Shown piece by piece: positions 1 to 7,586 of a DNA stretch of 60,482 nt. Origin of the DNA: Myxococcaceae bacterium (GTDB lineage: Bacteria > Myxococcota_A > UBA9160). Under the pieces are notes generated by a model, which was given only the letters and a program-made list of their open reading frames with translations, was not told the origin of the DNA and did no database searches. The stretch's first letter is position 1. Every line of letters starts with the position of its first letter. Both the position numbers and the translations under genes were made by a program. The stretch lies in contig CAJPFO010000164.1 in assembly GCA_905339255.1 (NCBI GenBank), positions 1 through 60,482 of the forward strand, read 5' to 3'.

Positions 1-97
1 GGGCGCGCACCGCAAAGGGGGCCCGCCGCGGATGGGCGAGGAGGCCGCCGCCTCCTTCCGCGGCGAGCGCGCCGCCCTCGGCGGGCGGCGCCGTGGC

Positions 98-631
98 TCA
101 CGCCGAGCCGGATCCCGTGAGACGGCGCTCGAGGGCATCGAAGCGCTCGATCTGGTCGCTGCGGAGCTCGCCCTTCTCGTCGCGTCCGAGGAAGACCTTG
201 AACATCGATCCTCCCTCGGCGTTGAAGAACTGGAGCGACACGGTCTGCTTGCCCATGAAGGGCCTGCGCAAGAAGACGATCGTGTCGCAACGGTTCGCCC
301 GGAGATGCCCGCCGAAGCCCGTCTTGCCTTCGAGGTTGTAGAAGCCGCGTCCTTCCGAGCCCGGAGGCAGCGGGCCGCCGAATTCGAAGATCCCATCGTG
401 GGTGTGAACGATCACCGTCACGGGGCCCCAGTCCTTCACCTCGTCGAGAACGGCAACGAAATGGCGGCCCGGAACTTCGGTTCGCATCTCGTCGGGCAGG
501 CAATCGACGACCGTTCGGAGCGGTACGCCGTGCTTTTCCGCGATGCTTTCGAGGATCACGCCCGGATTGCGTGCGAGCTGCTCGCGAAGCGCGTCGAGCG
601 AAGCGGAGGGAGGAGTCTCGGAGAGGGTCAT
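98..631 (-). CDS. hutX: HutX/ChuX family heme utilization cystosolic carrier protein
   Basis: About 177 residues, the usual size of the ChuX/HutX family, which binds heme in the cytoplasm and works with the radical SAM enzyme ChuW/HutW in oxygen-independent heme breakdown. The family pattern is visible in the middle and C-terminal part: a DEVKDWGPVTVIVHTHDGIFEF-like segment split around residues 65-85, GKTGFGGHLRA, then SLQFFNAEGGSMFKVFLGRDE. The start ATG (complement of 629-631) overlaps the stop of hutW in an ATGA, so the two genes are translationally coupled and hutX is second in the operon. Known from the family: heme carrier or delivery role. Inferred: it supports heme supply or recycling for the heme enzymes encoded further along. 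No heme transporter is visible in the window. Confidence 0.87.
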   Translation of the reverse strand: MTLSETPPSASLDALREQLARNPGVILESIAEKHGVPLRTVVDCLPDEMRTEVPGRHFVAVLDEVKDWGPVTVIVHTHDGIFEFGGPLPPGSEGRGFYNLEGKTGFGGHLRANRCDTIVFLRRPFMGKQTVSLQFFNAEGGSMFKVFLGRDEKGELRSDQIERFDALERRLTGSGSA

Positions 632-2013
632 GCGGACGTCCTTTGTGTGGCGAGGGAAGAAAAGGCCTGCGCTCCGCGGAGCGGCGAGCTGGCGCCGGTG
701 GCGGCCGGGGCGAGGAAGTCGGCGAGCGCGCGCGCGAGGTTCGTCGACCAGAAGCGTCCGGCCGTCGTGAGCCGCAGGACCGGTCCGCCATCCTCGAGCA
801 GGCCGGCAGCGTGCCATTGCGCGAGCAGGGGCTCGATCCGCTCGATCTCCGGGACGCGCGCTCGAGCGAGGTCGAGGCGCCCCTGCTCGAGGCCGGCGAC
901 GATCGCATCGTGGACGGCCTGCGCCGGGCCGGCTTCTCGCATCGCGACGAGCGGCTTCGAACCTCCTTCGATCGCGGCGGCCCAGCGCTCGGGATCGGGC
1001 TCGATCGAATAGGAGAGTCGACCGAGAGACCCGCCTGCGCCCGCGCCATACGCGAGGCAATCGGCGCCCTGCTTGATCAGGAGGTTGTAGAGATTCCGCT
1101 CGCGCGTCGTGCGAGCGAAGTGACTGTTGCTGATCTGCCGCCAGCCCGCCGCCATGAGCCGCTCGACGCCTTCTGCGTAGAAGCTCCCGATCTCGACGAG
1201 CGGGGAGGCGGCTTCGGACTTCCCGGCTTCGATCGCGCGGTGGAGCGGTGTTCCCGGGAAGACGTTCAGCGCGTAGAGGTCGACCCCGTCGGGTTCGAGC
1301 TCGATGCAGGTTTCGAGATCGCGCCGCCACACGTCGCGGGTCTGTCCGGGAAGGCCGATCAGGAGGTCGAAGACGATCGCGGCGCGCTCGCGATCCCGGA
1401 GCGCCTCGAGGAAGCGGACGAGTTCTTCGCGGGACGTCCGTCGCCCCTGATGCCGACGCACTGCGGTGTCGAACGTCTGGACGCCGATCGAGAAGCGGTT
1501 CGCTCCGGCGTCGAGGCAGGCGTCGATCTTCTCGGGATCGAAATGGAGAACGCGCCCCTCGACCGTGATCTCGCAGTCCGGGGCGAGTGGAAGCCGATGG
1601 CGGAGCGCCCGCAGCAGACGCGCGAGCTCGCCGGCTGCGAGTGCGGTCGGCGTTCCGCCGCCGAGATAGACGGCGTGGACGGGAGCTCCCGAGACGCCGG
1701 GCCGGCTCGCCTCCAGGTCGAGTTCGGCGATCACGAGCGAGGCGTACGCGTCGAGCGCCTCGGGGCGCGCCGGGCTCCGATAGAAGCCGCAGAAGAGGCA
1801 ATGATTCGCGCAGAAGGGAACGTGGACGTACGCGAGGCGCTTGCGGGCCGTTGGAGCGCTCGAGAGGGCTCGCTCCCAGCGGCTCCCGATCTCTTCGGCG
1901 GCGACGGGGGAGCGACCGTTCCAGGGTGGGACGGGGCGACGCGCCGGGAAGGCGTCACGGACCGGATCGCCTCCCACCCGCGCGAAGTGGAGACCAGGAT
2001 CGAAGCCACCCAT
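628..2013 (-). CDS. hutW: HutW/ChuW-like radical SAM enzyme (HemN family, anaerobic heme degradation)
   Basis: A 461-residue HemN-superfamily radical SAM protein. The cluster motif C-x3-C-x2-C is at Cys68, Cys72 and Cys75 (FCANHCLFCGFY), followed by a YLGGGTPT motif typical of HemN-like proteins. ChuW/HutW members open heme without oxygen; the partner hutX directly downstream favours this over coproporphyrinogen oxidase. I chose ATG at 2013 because GGGAGG lies about ten bases upstream and the longer reading frame gives a low-complexity N-terminus. The C-terminal part contains ARTTRERNLYNLLIKQGADCLAYG, matching the HemW/HutW extension in style. It heads the hutWX pair, divergent from the TetR gene. 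Alternative reading: a HemW-like heme chaperone. Confidence 0.82.
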   Translation of the reverse strand: MGGFDPGLHFARVGGDPVRDAFPARRPVPPWNGRSPVAAEEIGSRWERALSSAPTARKRLAYVHVPFCANHCLFCGFYRSPARPEALDAYASLVIAELDLEASRPGVSGAPVHAVYLGGGTPTALAAGELARLLRALRHRLPLAPDCEITVEGRVLHFDPEKIDACLDAGANRFSIGVQTFDTAVRRHQGRRTSREELVRFLEALRDRERAAIVFDLLIGLPGQTRDVWRRDLETCIELEPDGVDLYALNVFPGTPLHRAIEAGKSEAASPLVEIGSFYAEGVERLMAAGWRQISNSHFARTTRERNLYNLLIKQGADCLAYGAGAGGSLGRLSYSIEPDPERWAAAIEGGSKPLVAMREAGPAQAVHDAIVAGLEQGRLDLARARVPEIERIEPLLAQWHAAGLLEDGGPVLRLTTAGRFWSTNLARALADFLAPAATGASSPLRGAQAFSSLATQRTSA

Positions 2014-2119
2014 GCTGAGAGGTCCTCCCGCCTCCCGGCCGGCCTCGGCCGGCGGAAACGGCGCTCTGCGCTTCGGGCTGGCTTGCCGCGAGGTGGCGGC
2101 TGGCGGGCTGGACGCCGGA

Positions 2120-2148
2120 ATCCTTCCAGCTCTGGAAGTGAAAGTCAA
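2120..2148 (-). promoter_or_regulatory. Candidate hutWX promoter with internal palindrome
   Basis: On the minus strand TTGACT (complement of 2143-2148) is followed 17 bases later by AAGGAT (complement of 2120-2125), a modest sigma70-like pair. Between them lies a perfect inverted repeat TTCCAG-CT-CTGGAA at 2124-2137, well placed for a repressor. It differs from both the TetR-type operator and the Crp-type operator described elsewhere in the window. The rest of the 217-bp gap between hutW and the TetR gene shows nothing else that I recognise. Confidence 0.4.
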
Positions 2149-2224
2149 TTCCAAGTGCGCACTCCAGCGCGCGGCATCGGCTCGCGAGGGGCCCTTGACG
2201 GCTCCCGCAGGCTTCGATAAATAG

Positions 2225-2238
2225 ACTGCCATGTCAGT
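2225..2238. promoter_or_regulatory. TetR-type operator 1, over the regulator's own start codon
   Basis: ACTGCCATGTCAGT is a near-perfect palindrome (one mismatched pair) that includes the ATG of the TetR gene at 2231. The same word recurs at 2907-2920 in front of the FAD oxidase operon. The position implies autorepression by blocking initiation. Confidence 0.65.
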
Positions 2239-2881
2239 GCAATTCTCTGAAGACGGTCGCTCGATCCGGGCCCGCAAGCGCTCTCTCGAGCGACGCGCGC
2301 AGATTCTCGCCGCAGCCGTCAAGACCTTCGCGCGGCTCGGCTACGAACGGGCGAGCATCGCGCACGTCTGTGCGGATGCGGGAATCGCCCGCGGCACGCT
2401 CTATCAGTACTTCCGCGACAAGAAGAGCCTGTTCCGAGAAATGCTCCGCAGTCACGGCGAGAAGATCGCGCGGCTCATGCAACCGATCGAACCTCCCGTG
2501 CCTCCGCCGGGAGATGCCGTCGCGATGGTTCGCGAGATCCTCCGCGATCGCTTCGAGAGGATCTACACGGTGATCCTCGAAGATCGCGAGATCTACTCGA
2601 TCCTCTTCAAGGAGGCGCTCGCCAAGAATGCGGATACCCGCGACGTGGTCGCCGAGATCCATACGCGAATGGTCTCGCTCATGGTCGCCGAGATGTCGCT
2701 CGGTCGAAGCCTCGGGATCGTCCGGATCGACGATCCGGAGTTCGTGGCGGGCTTCCTGATCGGAGGCGTCTTCCACACCGCACTCGTCGAGATCATCGAT
2801 TCCGAGCTTCCGCGCTCGCCCCGGGACCTCTCGGAGCGGACCGCACGCTTCGCGCTGGCGGGCCTCGGAATCGGCGCATGA
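2231..2881 (+). CDS. TetR/AcrR family transcriptional regulator
   Basis: 216 residues. The N-terminal helix-turn-helix spans about residues 17-65 (RRAQILAAAVKTFARLGYERAS ... GTLYQYFRDKKSLF, with the classic YxYFxxK turn), followed by an all-helical ligand-binding domain of family-typical length. The ATG lies inside a palindrome shared with the operon at 2949, so the protein probably represses itself and the three downstream oxidase genes. There is no Shine-Dalgarno sequence ahead of the ATG, and an A/T-rich stretch (GATAAATAG) sits just upstream, which would fit a very short or absent leader. The ligand is unknown; the substrate or product of the FAD oxidases is a reasonable guess. Confidence 0.88.
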   Translation: MSVQFSEDGRSIRARKRSLERRAQILAAAVKTFARLGYERASIAHVCADAGIARGTLYQYFRDKKSLFREMLRSHGEKIARLMQPIEPPVPPPGDAVAMVREILRDRFERIYTVILEDREIYSILFKEALAKNADTRDVVAEIHTRMVSLMVAEMSLGRSLGIVRIDDPEFVAGFLIGGVFHTALVEIIDSELPRSPRDLSERTARFALAGLGIGA

Positions 2882-2906
2882 GGTCCTTCGTGTCCTTCAA
2901 AAATGA

Positions 2907-2920
2907 ACCGACATGTCAGT
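2907..2920. promoter_or_regulatory. TetR-type operator 2, upstream of the FAD oxidase operon
   Basis: ACCGACATGTCAGT is a palindrome with one imperfect pair and matches the copy at 2225-2238 (core CATGTCAGT). It lies 28 bases before the ATG at 2949 and is followed by ATAAAA. I infer that the adjacent TetR protein controls this operon. Confidence 0.65.
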
Positions 2921-2948
2921 ATAAAACCTCCAGAGAGAGGAACCTGCG

Positions 2949-4451
2949 ATGAGCCAGACGATCGAGCTCCTCAAGAGAAGGCTCCCGGATCTCGTCCTCG
3001 ACGAAAGCGACGCCGCACGAGCCGTCTTCGAGCGGGATTCGAGCGGCATCGAAGGCGCCCGGCCGCTCGCGGTGGCGAGGCTCCGCACGGCAGCCGAGGT
3101 CCAGCCCCTCGTCGCCGTCTGCCGCGAGTCCGGCATCCCGCTCGTCCCCGTGAGTTCGGTGGGCGAGCACCATCGGGGGGATACGACCTGCGCGGAGGGC
3201 GCGATCGTGGTCGACCTCTCGGCGCTCTCGCGGATCGTCCGCATCGATCGTCGCAACCGCGTCGCGATCGTCGAGCCGGGCGTGACCTTCGCCGAGCTCG
3301 TTCCCGCGCTCGCTGCGCAGGGCCTGCGACCGATGCTCCCGCTCGGCCCGCGGCCGGGCAAATCGGTGCTCGCGGCAGCGCTCGAGCGTGAGGCGACGAT
3401 CTACCCGCGCTTCCAGTGGGATGCGAGCGATCCGTTGCTCTGCGCCGAGGTGGTGTTCGGAACGGGCGAGCTCTTCCGCACCGGCTCGGCGGCGGGCCCC
3501 GGGAGCCTCGAAGAGCAGTGGCGCGCGGGCGACGCGCAGAAAAACCCGATGGGCCCGGGGCAATCCGATCTCGTCCGCGTGATCCAGGGCGCGCAGGGAA
3601 GCATCGGGATCGTCACCTGGGTGTCGATCAAGTGCGAGCCGCTTCCCGTTCGCGAGACGCTCCACCTCGTCGCATCGCCCGCGCTCGAACCGCTCGTCCG
3701 GATCGCCTACACGCTCCTGCGTCGGGGGCACGTCGATCTCCTCTTCTTGGCCGACGGCGCGACCCTTTGCGCGCTCGGCGCCGCAGATGCCACGGCGGCC
3801 GATCGCGCGCGATCGGCCGCTTCGCCCTGGTACCTCGTCTCGAGCATCGCAGACGGCCGCTACTTCCCGGACGAACGCCGGCGATTCATCGAGCGCGAGG
3901 TCGGAGACGCGCTCCGCAAGGAGGGCCTCGAGGCCGCGACGCGCTCGCCCGCCGGGAGCCTCGAGGCGCTCCACGAGCGCCTATCGCGGCCCGATCTCCA
4001 TGCCGCCCGGCCCTGGTGGAAGAAGTCCGGACGCTCTGCGACCCGGGAGCTCTTCTTCCAGACCACGCTCGATCGGGCGCCGGCACTGCTCGCCGTCGCC
4101 GATCGGGAGCTTCGCGCGGCGGGCCATCTGCGCGAGAGCGCTCTCGTGCACGTCCAGCCCCAGCTCGGAGGGCGAGTCTGTCACGTCGAGATCGACCTCC
4201 CGCACGACGCGTCCGAAACGCCGTGGGTGGGCGAGGTCTTCGTCCGTGTCGCCCGGGCGCTCGCGGCGGGCGGGGCGTTCTCGAGCCGTCCCTACGGACC
4301 CCTCGCTCCGATCGCCTTCGCGCGCGCCTCGACCGCCTCGCTGGTGCCGCGGATCCAGCGCCTCTTCGATCCCGATCGGATCCTCGCTCCCGGTCGGTTC
4401 CGCCTTCCCGAAGCTCCGCTCCACGAGGGAGGACCCCATGCTGTCCAATGA
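2949..4451 (+). CDS. FAD-binding oxidoreductase (GlcD-like, PCMH FAD domain)
   Basis: 500 residues with an N-terminal FAD-binding domain (about residues 40-220; AIVVDLSALSRIVRIDRRNRVAIVEPG is the characteristic strand region, split here by description) and the C-terminal signature LFDPDRILAPGRF seen in glycolate/lactate-type FAD oxidases. Such enzymes oxidise 2-hydroxy acids or phenolic alcohols and hand electrons to an Fe-S partner. First gene of a three-gene operon: it overlaps the Fe-S gene by 14 bases, and a second FAD oxidase follows. The glycine-rich P-loop normally seen in this family reads VSSVGEHHRGDT here, so this subunit may bind FAD atypically or be partly structural. Substrate not predictable. 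Confidence 0.8.
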   Translation: MSQTIELLKRRLPDLVLDESDAARAVFERDSSGIEGARPLAVARLRTAAEVQPLVAVCRESGIPLVPVSSVGEHHRGDTTCAEGAIVVDLSALSRIVRIDRRNRVAIVEPGVTFAELVPALAAQGLRPMLPLGPRPGKSVLAAALEREATIYPRFQWDASDPLLCAEVVFGTGELFRTGSAAGPGSLEEQWRAGDAQKNPMGPGQSDLVRVIQGAQGSIGIVTWVSIKCEPLPVRETLHLVASPALEPLVRIAYTLLRRGHVDLLFLADGATLCALGAADATAADRARSAASPWYLVSSIADGRYFPDERRRFIEREVGDALRKEGLEAATRSPAGSLEALHERLSRPDLHAARPWWKKSGRSATRELFFQTTLDRAPALLAVADRELRAAGHLRESALVHVQPQLGGRVCHVEIDLPHDASETPWVGEVFVRVARALAAGGAFSSRPYGPLAPIAFARASTASLVPRIQRLFDPDRILAPGRFRLPEAPLHEGGPHAVQ

Positions 4452-5736
4452 CTTCCAGGCGCTCGACGAGCTGCGTCCGCTCGCGGAGAAGTGCCCTCGC
4501 TGCTCGCTGTGCAAGTTCCCTCCGCTCGTTCGCGTCGAAGATGCCGCGTCGAGCGGGGTATGCCCGAGCTACGAGGAGTTCAAGGTTCATGCGAGCTCCG
4601 GCGGAGGACTCCTCGTGATGGCGCTCTCGCTCCTCGATGGCCGGAGCGAGGTGACGGAGACCTTCCGGAGGCTCGTCTACGGCTGCCACGCCTGCGGCGC
4701 GTGCGACGTCTCCTGCAAGTTCAGCTCCGACATCGAGGTGCAGGAGACGCTTCTGCACCTGCGTGCGCGGGTTCTTTCCGAGCGAGGGCCGCTGCCGGGG
4801 CACGCGGCCGTTCTCGACGCGATCGCGCGCTTCGGTCATCCCTTGCCTGCGAAGCCGACTCCGCTCGGGGAGGCGCTCACGGCGCTCGACCTGCCGCGCC
4901 GGCGCGGTGCTCCGGTCCTCGTCTGGGTCGGTCCGCATTTCGCGCTCGACCCCGACCGCCACGCGACGCTCCGACGCTCGATTGCGCTGCTCGAGCGGGG
5001 AGGGCTGCGCGTGACCACCCTCGGCGCAGACGAGCCCTACGTCGGACGCGCCGCGCTCGAGATCGGCGATCGACACCTCTTCCGTCGGCTCGCGATCGAC
5101 GCGGCACGCGCGATCGACGCGTCGGGTGCAGAGCGGGTCGTCTGCCTTTCGGCGGAGGACTACGCGACGCTTCGCGCGGACGTCCCGCGGGTCGCCTCGC
5201 TCCGCACCCGCGTCGAGCACGTCGTCGAGGCGTACGACGCGCTGCTCGCCGCCGGCCGGCTCGTCGCGGGCCGACGCGTCGAGCGCAGCGTCACCTGGCA
5301 CGACTCGAGCTACCTCGGACGTCTCTCGGAGCCGTACCTCGCGTGGCGTGGGGTGGTTCGCAAGGTCTCCGGACAGATCGAGGTCCACGACCCTCCGCGT
5401 CCCGTGCGACGCGGAGGAGGGGGCTGCTACGAGCCGCCGAGGCGCGTCCTCGCGCGGATCCCGGGCCTCCGGCTGGTCGAGATGCCGCGCCGGCGCGAAT
5501 ACGCCTTCGATTCCGGCGAATCGGGCCAGGTGGAGGCGGCGCTTCCCGACTTCGCGTCGGCCACCGCGTCGCGTCGGGTCGCCGAGGCGGAGCGGACGGG
5601 TGCCGACCTGCTCGCGACCGAGTGTCCGCAGGGCCACCGGGTGCTCACGACCGCGGCGGCCGATCGCGGTGGGCGGATCACCGTCACCTCGCTCACCGAT
5701 CGTCTCGGAGAGAGCGTCGAAGGAGTCGCGTCATGA
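4438..5736 (+). CDS. Heterodisulfide-reductase-like Fe-S protein (GlpC/GlcF type)
   Basis: 432 residues. Two cysteine clusters near the N-terminus, CPRCSLC with a later CP (residues about 18-45) and CHACGACDVSC (about 82-92), match ferredoxin-type binding of two [4Fe-4S] clusters. The C-terminal part contains sparse CCG-like cysteines (GGGGCYEPP and ATECPQGH) as in HdrB/GlpC/GlcF. Role by family: passes electrons from a flavin dehydrogenase to the quinone pool or another carrier. Start chosen at the ATG after GAGGGAGG; it overlaps the previous gene, and its stop overlaps the next start in ATGA, so all three genes are coupled. No membrane helices are evident. Confidence 0.8.
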   Translation: MLSNDFQALDELRPLAEKCPRCSLCKFPPLVRVEDAASSGVCPSYEEFKVHASSGGGLLVMALSLLDGRSEVTETFRRLVYGCHACGACDVSCKFSSDIEVQETLLHLRARVLSERGPLPGHAAVLDAIARFGHPLPAKPTPLGEALTALDLPRRRGAPVLVWVGPHFALDPDRHATLRRSIALLERGGLRVTTLGADEPYVGRAALEIGDRHLFRRLAIDAARAIDASGAERVVCLSAEDYATLRADVPRVASLRTRVEHVVEAYDALLAAGRLVAGRRVERSVTWHDSSYLGRLSEPYLAWRGVVRKVSGQIEVHDPPRPVRRGGGGCYEPPRRVLARIPGLRLVEMPRRREYAFDSGESGQVEAALPDFASATASRRVAEAERTGADLLATECPQGHRVLTTAAADRGGRITVTSLTDRLGESVEGVAS

Positions 5737-7553
5737 CGTTCGTGGGAGAGCAGGGTCGGGGCCCGCAGCGAAGCCCCGAGCAGACCGAGCGGCTCCGCCT
5801 CGAACTCGTCGAGGCACTGGTCAAGGACGTCGGCGCGGACTGGGTCTACGACGACCCCGCCGTTCTCGACACGTATGCGTGGCAGTACGTCGCCGAGGCG
5901 GCGACGGGGTCGCAGTACATGCCCAGGCCGCTCGCCGTCGTGCTGCCCGCCGACACGCACGAGGTCTCGGCCGTCGTTCGCACCTGCAACCGCCTCGGCG
6001 TGCAGTACAAGGCGATGAGCACGGGCTTCGGCATGTGGAACGCCTCGATGACTCCGGACAATCTCGTGCAGATCGATCTTCGTCGGCTCGATCGGATCGT
6101 CGAGATCGATTCGCAGAACATGATCGCGGTGATCGAGCCCTACGTGACCGGGAACCAGCTTCAGACCGAGGCGATGAAGGTCGGACTCAATACCCACATC
6201 GCCGGCTGCGGCGCGCAGTGCTCGTCGCTCGCGTCGGCCACGTCGATGATGGGGCAGGGCTGGGACGGCGTCTCGATGGGCTTCTCCAACCGGAACCTGC
6301 TCGGTTTCGAATGGGTGATGCCCGACGGCGAGATCGTCCGCGTCGGCTCGTTCGACGCCTCCGGCGCCGACTTCCTCGGCGACGGGCCGGGCTTCTCGGT
6401 CCGTGGAATCGTTCGTGGCTTCGCCGGGGCCCTCGGCGGCCTCGGCGTCTTCACGCGAGCGGCGATCAAGCTCTACCCCTGGGAGGGCCCTTCGAAGCTC
6501 GAGATGACCGGGACCTCGCCGAGCTACGACGTCCGGATCCCCGAGCACCACACGGCAGCCGTCATCGTCGTGAACGATTGGGACGGGATGGCCGAGCTCG
6601 GCTATGCGCTCGGCGAGGCCGGAATCACGACCTACCTCGGGCGAAATGCGCCTTCACTCATGGCGGGCGTTCTCGGAAGTGACAACCACGAAGGGGCCGA
6701 GCTCTATCGGATCCCCATGATGCACGAGCTCTACTACTCGCTCATGTGCGTGATGACCGCGAGAAGCGCCGAAGAAGCGGCCTGGCAACGGCGCGTGCTG
6801 CGCAAGATCGTCGCGGACCTCGGCGGAGGCTGCCTCACGAGTGATCTCTCGCTCGCCGCCGCGTGGTCCTTCGCCGGCGCGCTTCGCGCGATCACGCGCC
6901 GAGTCGGGGTCGTCGGGATGGCGCGCTCGATTCCGGGAATGCTGCGAATGCTCGCCCGCGATGTCCGGCGCTACGGAATCCGCCGCGTTCCGACGGCCAT
7001 GCAGGGGCTCCTCTACCAGAGCCTGGTCCGTTCCGGGATGAACATGCGTGGCGTATTCCGCTTCGCGGGGACGTTCTGGACCGCGATGGGGTCTCTGGTG
7101 AGCTGGGACAACGCGATCCGCGGCGCGAAGGTCGGCGCGCAGGTCAAGAAGAAGTACATCGACCGAGGGCTCATCGTCGATGACGGAGGTGACAACGCGT
7201 GGGGAGGGCTCTACGAAGGCGGTGCCTACGCGCACCTCGAGGAGCTCGCGCTCTACGACCCCCGTGACCCCACGTGTCGGGAGGGGGTGCTCGAATACAT
7301 CGTCGAGACGAACCTCGCGTGTATCGAGCACCATTGTGGCGACAGCCTGAACGCAGTGGGCCCCTTGAACCACGCGCTCTTCTCGCCGGTCTGCATGGAT
7401 TACGACCGCTATACCCAGCGGATCAAGAAGGAGTTCGATCCGGCCAATGCGGCCGATGCGAGCATGTACACCGATCCCGACTTCGCACCGACCGGGAACG
7501 CCGCTTCGGCGTTCGCTCGCGCGAATGCCGACCGCGCACCGATCCGGATCTGA
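5733..7553 (+). CDS. FAD-linked oxidase, VAO/4-cresol dehydrogenase-like
   Basis: 606 residues, longer than most GlcD proteins and similar in size to vanillyl-alcohol-oxidase family flavoproteins. The FAD domain occupies roughly residues 50-260 (ENVQ-like ring contact region NMIAVIEPYVTGNQL, then LLGFEWVMPDGEIVRVGS, a motif shared with the 4-cresol dehydrogenase group). The C-terminus has IKKEFDPANAADASMYTDPDF-like wording with the usual FDP signature. Third gene of the TetR-controlled operon, ATGA-coupled to the Fe-S gene. I infer that the three products form one complex oxidising an alcohol, phenol or hydroxy acid. A 33-bp gap separates it from the convergent acyl-CoA operon. Confidence 0.78.
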   Translation: MTFVGEQGRGPQRSPEQTERLRLELVEALVKDVGADWVYDDPAVLDTYAWQYVAEAATGSQYMPRPLAVVLPADTHEVSAVVRTCNRLGVQYKAMSTGFGMWNASMTPDNLVQIDLRRLDRIVEIDSQNMIAVIEPYVTGNQLQTEAMKVGLNTHIAGCGAQCSSLASATSMMGQGWDGVSMGFSNRNLLGFEWVMPDGEIVRVGSFDASGADFLGDGPGFSVRGIVRGFAGALGGLGVFTRAAIKLYPWEGPSKLEMTGTSPSYDVRIPEHHTAAVIVVNDWDGMAELGYALGEAGITTYLGRNAPSLMAGVLGSDNHEGAELYRIPMMHELYYSLMCVMTARSAEEAAWQRRVLRKIVADLGGGCLTSDLSLAAAWSFAGALRAITRRVGVVGMARSIPGMLRMLARDVRRYGIRRVPTAMQGLLYQSLVRSGMNMRGVFRFAGTFWTAMGSLVSWDNAIRGAKVGAQVKKKYIDRGLIVDDGGDNAWGGLYEGGAYAHLEELALYDPRDPTCREGVLEYIVETNLACIEHHCGDSLNAVGPLNHALFSPVCMDYDRYTQRIKKEFDPANAADASMYTDPDFAPTGNAASAFARANADRAPIRI

Positions 7554-7586
7554 GCCGGTTCGCTCGCGCGGGCCTCGCCGCCCGGG

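Noticed and set aside
1-97. Possible start of a third hut gene (hutZ-like) on the minus strand beyond hutX
   Set aside because: Only 97 bases remain; no frame shows a start codon with a ribosome site and a recognisable motif. An open frame continues in-frame after the hutX stop but proves nothing.
7554-7586. Hairpin between the convergent FAD oxidase and ligase genes
   Set aside because: GC-rich self-complementary words occur but no stem longer than a few base pairs could be drawn with confidence.
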